Of a stretch of 64,000 bases of DNA, positions 57,326-64,000 are shown piece after piece. Numbering within the stretch: position 1 is the stretch's first letter; each line of letters begins with the position of its first letter. The stretch comes from Flaccisagitta enflata (Eukaryota > Chaetognatha > Sagittoidea > Aphragmophora). The translations under genes were made by a program, and so were the position numbers. The stretch lies in NCBI GenBank assembly GCA_965153355.1, contig OZ231127.1:80352001-80416000 (forward strand). The letters run 5' to 3'. A model generated the notes under the pieces. That model saw nothing but the letters and a program-made list of their open reading frames with translations. It was not told the origin of the DNA and did no database searches.

Positions 57326-57563
57326 AATAAGGGAGAAAGTAGCCTGACGTGTCTACGGAAAAAGAGACAGAAATGATGAAGAGCGGAAATTAAAGAAGTA
57401 CAAAAGAAGTAAAAGGTTGAAAAGTGGCCAAAGCATCTCATCCATAGAAAAGATAACAATGGCTTCCTGACGCCCTCCATGAATCCCGCAGTTTGTGTGT
57501 TAGCATTCTGGTCGTTTTTCAGGCTGTGTGGGGTCTGACTATTTGTCTGTCTTTCTGACTGTT

Positions 57564-58050
<487 letters not shown>

Positions 58051-58226
58051 CGTATCGTAGTGACGACATTCGAAACTTCGTTCATAAACAATGAACGAAG
58101 TGACGACGTCGTCATAACGTTAATTCTTGAGCAACAGGCGCTCACTCATTGTCTAAACTGTGTGCATTGAAATTTTTTGAACATGGTCATTTAGTTTTCC
58201 TTCTTTAATAGGAATACAAAATCTTT

Positions 58227-58230
<4 letters not shown>

Positions 58231-58309
<79 letters not shown>
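58231..58309. repeat. (CT)n microsatellite
   Basis: About 38 CT units. Confidence 0.95.
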
Positions 58310-58310
<1 letters not shown>

Positions 58311-58621
58311 CTCTCTCTCTGCCTCTCTCAATCTCTGTCTCTCAGTCTCTCCCTCAATTTCTATCTCCTCTGTCTATTTCAGGTTCATAAGACGGCGTAC
58401 TTCCGAAAGCAACACTTGTGTTTCAATGGGGGCTAAAATCAAAAATTAAGAATAAATAAAACTGAATGATTATACTAAAATAATTATTGAAATATGTTAC
58501 AGTTATTATGTTATTGCAAAATTTGCATCAAATCATGAAGTAGAACCAAATATTGGTTAAGTTGATAAAGAAAATATATTGCAAATTACAGAAAATTTCA
58601 TATTTGGTCATTGACAGGGGG

Positions 58622-58766
58622 TCCGTTTAAATTCTAAGATTGCATAGAAAATGAAAAAAATCGAAAATAAAAAACATAGTTCTCTTCCAAAAACAATTAC
58701 AGAGAGAACTATGTTTTTGAAAATACAAAATTTCCCTGCATTTGAAAGCCTTAGAATATAAACGGC
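58622..58766. repeat. Nested hairpin, copy 3
   Basis: The outer arms are CCGTTTAAATTCTAAG and CTTAGAATATAAACGG. The inner arms AAACATAGTTCTCTT and AGAGAGAACTATGTTT pair with different bases from copies 1 and 2. Confidence 0.85.
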
Positions 58767-59040
58767 AACAAAAGATAAAAGAATGTAAGCAAGATTTCAT
58801 TAAAAACCTTGATTTTCTGTCTTTTTTTATGTGAATTACATAGTTTGAATTACTTTTGAGGTCAGAATATGATGAATATGCATACACCAAGTGTCTTTTT
58901 AAAGACAATTTGTCTATTAAAAACATTCCTACATCATTATTGTGCTGATAATGATGCAAAAATATGGTGAAACACTTAATTTTCCTTTGAAAATTCGCCG
59001 TCATAACAGAATTAAAAAAAAATGGAAGAAAAAATCATTG

Positions 59041-59416
59041 TATAACTAAGAATGACTTAAAATGGCTTAAAATGATCAAAAATGACTTAAAATGACATAA
59101 TTACCTAAAAAAGTAACTAAGTAACTAAGAATGACTTAAAATGGCTTAAAATGATCAAAAATGACTTAAAATGACATAATTACCTAAAAAAGTAACTAAG
59201 TAACTAAGAATGACTTAAAATGGCTTAAAATGATCAAAAATGACTTAAAATGACATAATTACCTAAAAAAGTAACTAAGTAAAATTACTTGAAATGACTA
59301 AAAATGACTTAAAAAACCAAAAGCGATAAAAAAAGTGTGACCGACTGACCAACTGACCAACCGACCGATCAACCAACCGACAGAAGAAGCGGGTTGTAGA
59401 GTCACGCGACTAAAAT
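59041..59416 (-). mobile_element. Hairpin-start element, subfamily A, with 79-bp higher-order repeats
   Basis: On the minus strand the 5' hairpin is reduced (AGTCGCGTGACTCT), followed by CTACAACCCGC and GGTCGGTTGGTC. The internal AAGTCATTTT array has become three near-identical 79-bp units (starts 59043, 59122, 59201 on the plus strand). The 3' end is missing. Confidence 0.8.
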
Positions 59417-60720
<1,304 letters not shown>

Positions 60721-60749
60721 TTATTGTGAGATGAGTCATTACTGAAGAT

Positions 60750-60988
<239 letters not shown>

Positions 60989-61499
60989 CTCATATCCCGA
61001 CCGGTAATGTAGATGAATTTTTGTGCCTGGCAAATGGCGTCGTACAAAAAAAAATATCAAAACCTTAAAAAGATAAAAATATTAGGATGAATTTTTCATG
61101 GAAAAATTGATGTCATTTCTCATACAGGTTTTTCATAGAAAATATTTTTTCATCATATAAAGTTTTATAGATTTTTTTATCAAATATTTTTCAATTCATC
61201 TTTGTTATCCAAATTTTTAAGATAAATTCCATTTATTTAGTATTAATTTCACCTTTTCTGTGTCTGATCAGAAAAGAATTTTTAATGACATTTTCATGTT
61301 TACATTTATGATTTTCATTGTCAAAAATATTTTTTCATAAACATATTTGATGATTATATTGAAAATACTCATTATCTTCAAAGGCAGTTAATTTTGTTTT
61401 TTCAATTGTTAATTTTTGCCTGTCTTGAATTATAATCATTTTGTTCTTTGATTTTTTGTTGCACTAATGAAAAGACATATTACACTCAAATAAAGAGAT

Positions 61500-61990
61500 G
61501 ATAGAAAAAAGATATTGAGAAAGAAAAAGAAAAGAAAGAATGAATAAAAAAAAAAGAAAAAAAAAGAAAAAAAAAAAGAAGGAAGGGCAAAAAAGGAGGA
61601 ACAGAAAAAAAAACAGAAAGAAAGAAAAAAAAGGAAGAATGGAAGGAAGCAGAGAAGGAACAAAGGTAAAAGAAAAAAAAATAAAGAAGAAAAAAACAAA
61701 AAACAATATAAAAAAAAAAAAAGGAAAAAAAAAGAGAGGAGGAGAGGAAGATTGAAAGAAACAGAGACAGAGAGGAAAGAAAAAAAGAAAAACAAAACAT
61801 AGAAAGTAAAAAAGAAAAAACAATAGAAATAAAAAAAGAAAAAAAAAAAGAAAAAAAAATAAAAAAGAAAAAAAATAAAAAAGAAAAGAAAAGAAAAGAA
61901 AAGAAAATGGAGAGAGAGAAAAAAAAGAAGGAGAGAAGAGAGAGAGAGAGAGAGAGAGACAGAGGAAAGAAAAAGAAAAGAAAGCAGGAG
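61500..61990 (+). repeat. Polypurine tract of about 490 bp
   Basis: Almost entirely A and G on the plus strand but without a fixed unit. Frames rich in Lys/Glu or Phe/Ser are artefacts. Confidence 0.85.
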
Positions 61991-62044
61991 GAGGGCAGAG
62001 AAAGATAAACAAATTCTCAATAGCAAGAATCAAATTTCTCTTAG

Positions 62045-62130
62045 CTATTTTAGCATTATAGAGAATTCTCGGTAGCGTGAAATTCCCCGATTCTCGGTAG
62101 CGTGAATTCTAAGAATTCTCTTGGCATTAA
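62045..62130. repeat. GAGAATTCTC palindrome cluster 2
   Basis: TAGAGAATTCTCGGTAGCGT, GATTCTCGGTAGCGTGAATT and AAGAATTCTCTTGGCATTAA occur in 80 bp, directly before the next CT array. Confidence 0.8.
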
Positions 62131-62572
<442 letters not shown>

Positions 62573-62773
62573 CATTTGCCTTTCCTCCTCTCGTAAGAAG
62601 ACGATGTATCATTTCAGAAGATTCATCGGTTATCTATCCGCGAGACGGCGTCAGAGCCCCAAGACCCACGGCTTTGCGCTTTTGTCTCCGAATGAACCCA
62701 CGGCTTTGCATTTGCGCTTTTGTCTCTGAATGTACCCACTGTGGTAGCGTGGGAAAGTGAAACGTTTAAGTCC

Positions 62774-62955
62774 GTCTAAGAGGCTTTGTCCGTCCGTTGG
62801 TCCGTTGGTCTGTCGGTCCGTTGGTACGTCATGGTGATCGATTTTGATCGTTTTCGATCGTTTTCGATACTTTTTGTGTATATTTGAGTGTTGGGGGTGG
62901 GTTGGGGTGTGGTTGGATGCCCCTGCCCACCCGTCCGCAACCATATTGTGACGTC
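62774..62955 (+). mobile_element. Hairpin-start element, subfamily B/C copy
   Basis: The 5' stem is worn. TAAGAGGCTTTGTCCGTCCG and the GTTGGTCCG tract remain, then TTTTTGTGTATATTTGAGTG and a CCGTCCGCAACCATATTGTG end, as at 1582. Confidence 0.75.
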
Positions 62956-62996
62956 ACTTGTTCATAGTCCATTTAGGCATTGAGGTCTGACATCTA

Positions 62997-63597
62997 CAGG
63001 GTGAACATTGTCAAATGCAAAAAAGTATTAAGCTTTTGCTCCTAGATTCCTCATCTTCATGACCAGGAATCATTCTTCTGTTATAGCACTCTGCTTGACG
63101 TTTTTTGTGTCAAAATTTCATGGATCTCAGTTGTATAGTTTGTCCATAACATCAATTTGAAGTAAAATGAATATTTACAGTTTGAGCTTGATTACTGACT
63201 TTTTTCATCTGGGCGGTTTCTTTTAGAATTGTTCTGATGTTATAATGACTTAAACCACAGGTGCTACATCGGTCTTGAATGGAAGAGTGTCAAATTATCT
63301 TCCATTTGAGACCAACCTGGCATTTATAGCTCAAGTCATCTTCAAATGAGAGCAAATCAAAGAAAAACTTTCCTGTTTAAAGAAGAAGATTTTGAGCTAA
63401 AAGTGAGCTTCTTCTGGAAATACCTCTATTACTTTAATTTAATGTTGTGGACAAAGTATCCAACTTAGACCCATGAAATTTTGATACAAAAAATGTCAAA
63501 CATAGTACTTTAAGAGAAAAGTGATTCCAGGTCATAAAAATGAAGCATCTAGGAGCAAAAGCTTAATACTTTTTTGCATTTGACAATGTTCACACTG
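62997..63597. mobile_element. TA-flanked element with about 60-bp inverted termini
   Basis: CAGGGTGAACATTGTCAAAT and ATTTGACAATGTTCACACTG are flanked by TA. Complementarity continues through AAGTATTAAGCTTTTGCTCC and TAGAT. 601 bp, non-coding. Its interior shares CATTTGAGACCAACCTGGCA-like words, inverted, with the 32577 element. Confidence 0.88.
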
Positions 63598-63873
63598 TAT
63601 AATGGCAAAATTGCAGCTTAACTCTTTCGCTATCCAGTTTCAAGCCAGTTTAGTTCTACCTGAAAAGACTCTTTTGTGTACTAAAACGAAAGGAAAAGGA
63701 GCAAATTTCGAGAAAAAGAAAAAGAATGAGAGAATATAAAAATGAGAGAAAAAAAGTACCTCCCTCCACCACGCCATGTTGCTTTATGGCACGCACTCAA
63801 AATCAAAAATCTTTTTAAGATTGATTGCAAAGAAGAAAAATTCCCCCAATTTCTTTCCTCTTTGCCACATCAG

Positions 63874-64000
63874 GTCAGACTAAGCGAGGGTCAAATGGGA
63901 CGATGACAACGACGACGACGATGACGGCGACGACGACGACGACGATGGCGACGAGAGATGGCGAAGGACCTGGACCTAGACCCGGAAGTGGAGTCATGGG
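63874..64000 (+). CDS. Candidate exon running off the window end
   Basis: A pyrimidine tract (TTTCTTTCCTCTTTGCCACA) and CAG precede a frame open to the end of the window. It reads QTKRGSNGTM, a Thr-rich ACG repeat and DGEGPGPRPGSGVMG. The other two frames stop quickly. It could be a linker exon of the PTPN-like gene or another gene. The ACG repeat makes the open frame weak evidence. Confidence 0.35.

Overview
This window is eukaryotic, almost certainly from an invertebrate animal and plausibly a mollusc. Coding DNA is sparse and split into short exons with GT-AG borders. About a quarter or more of the sequence is microsatellite ((CT)n, (CA)n, (CAA)n, (GAAA)n). A short TTAGGG-type tract is present, and most of the rest is repeat or mobile element. 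The mollusc guess rests on family resemblance only (a C-C-CC-C-C cysteine-rich secreted peptide and an animal-specific gene set), so treat it as a hint.

Three host loci can be supported. (1) On the minus strand, ten exons between 26561 and 19282 chain in perfect phase into a 451-residue C-terminal part of an unconventional myosin. It carries a MyTH4 domain followed by a FERM domain and most resembles class XV. Its motor and upstream exons are not recognised here. (2) On the minus strand, 14238-13774 is a compact two-exon gene for a small secreted cysteine-rich (knottin-like) peptide, with a TATA box about 200 bp upstream. (3) On the plus strand, 46244-46352 is a single exon matching the start of the FERM domain of the PTPN3/PTPN4 tyrosine phosphatases. 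Weaker exon candidates are flagged as such.

Mobile DNA: 34908-40980 holds a near-complete APE-type non-LTR retrotransposon on the minus strand. It has ORF1 with a coiled coil and SGNH esterase, and ORF2 with endonuclease, reverse transcriptase and zinc knuckle, and it is broken by a 16-bp duplication and several stops. There is a hAT-type non-autonomous element with an intact 8-bp target duplication (31542-32186). Three TA-flanked CAG-ended elements lie at 19734, 32577 and 62997, with a truncated copy at 49655. A TTAA-flanked element (5674-6274) and a 2-kb fold-back element (8231-10298) are also present.

The most abundant dispersed family, with about 25 copies or fragments, begins with a short GC hairpin and a GTCCGTCCG tract and ends in GCCGTGTATCCGGCCTTGTTT. 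Its hairpin stem differs between subfamilies, and a motif near the 3' end changes with it. A second family (GGGCAGCGG...) carries internal 20-21-bp minisatellites.

The most unusual things are these: the covarying hairpin family; the myosin gene, where three exon-intron junctions have been tandemly multiplied (107 bp x7 over the terminal exon, about 51 bp x5 over an acceptor, 25 bp x4 over a donor); a set of nested hairpins with compensatory changes; and a 2.7/1.8-kb inverted duplication whose younger-looking arm is bracketed by 84-bp direct repeats.
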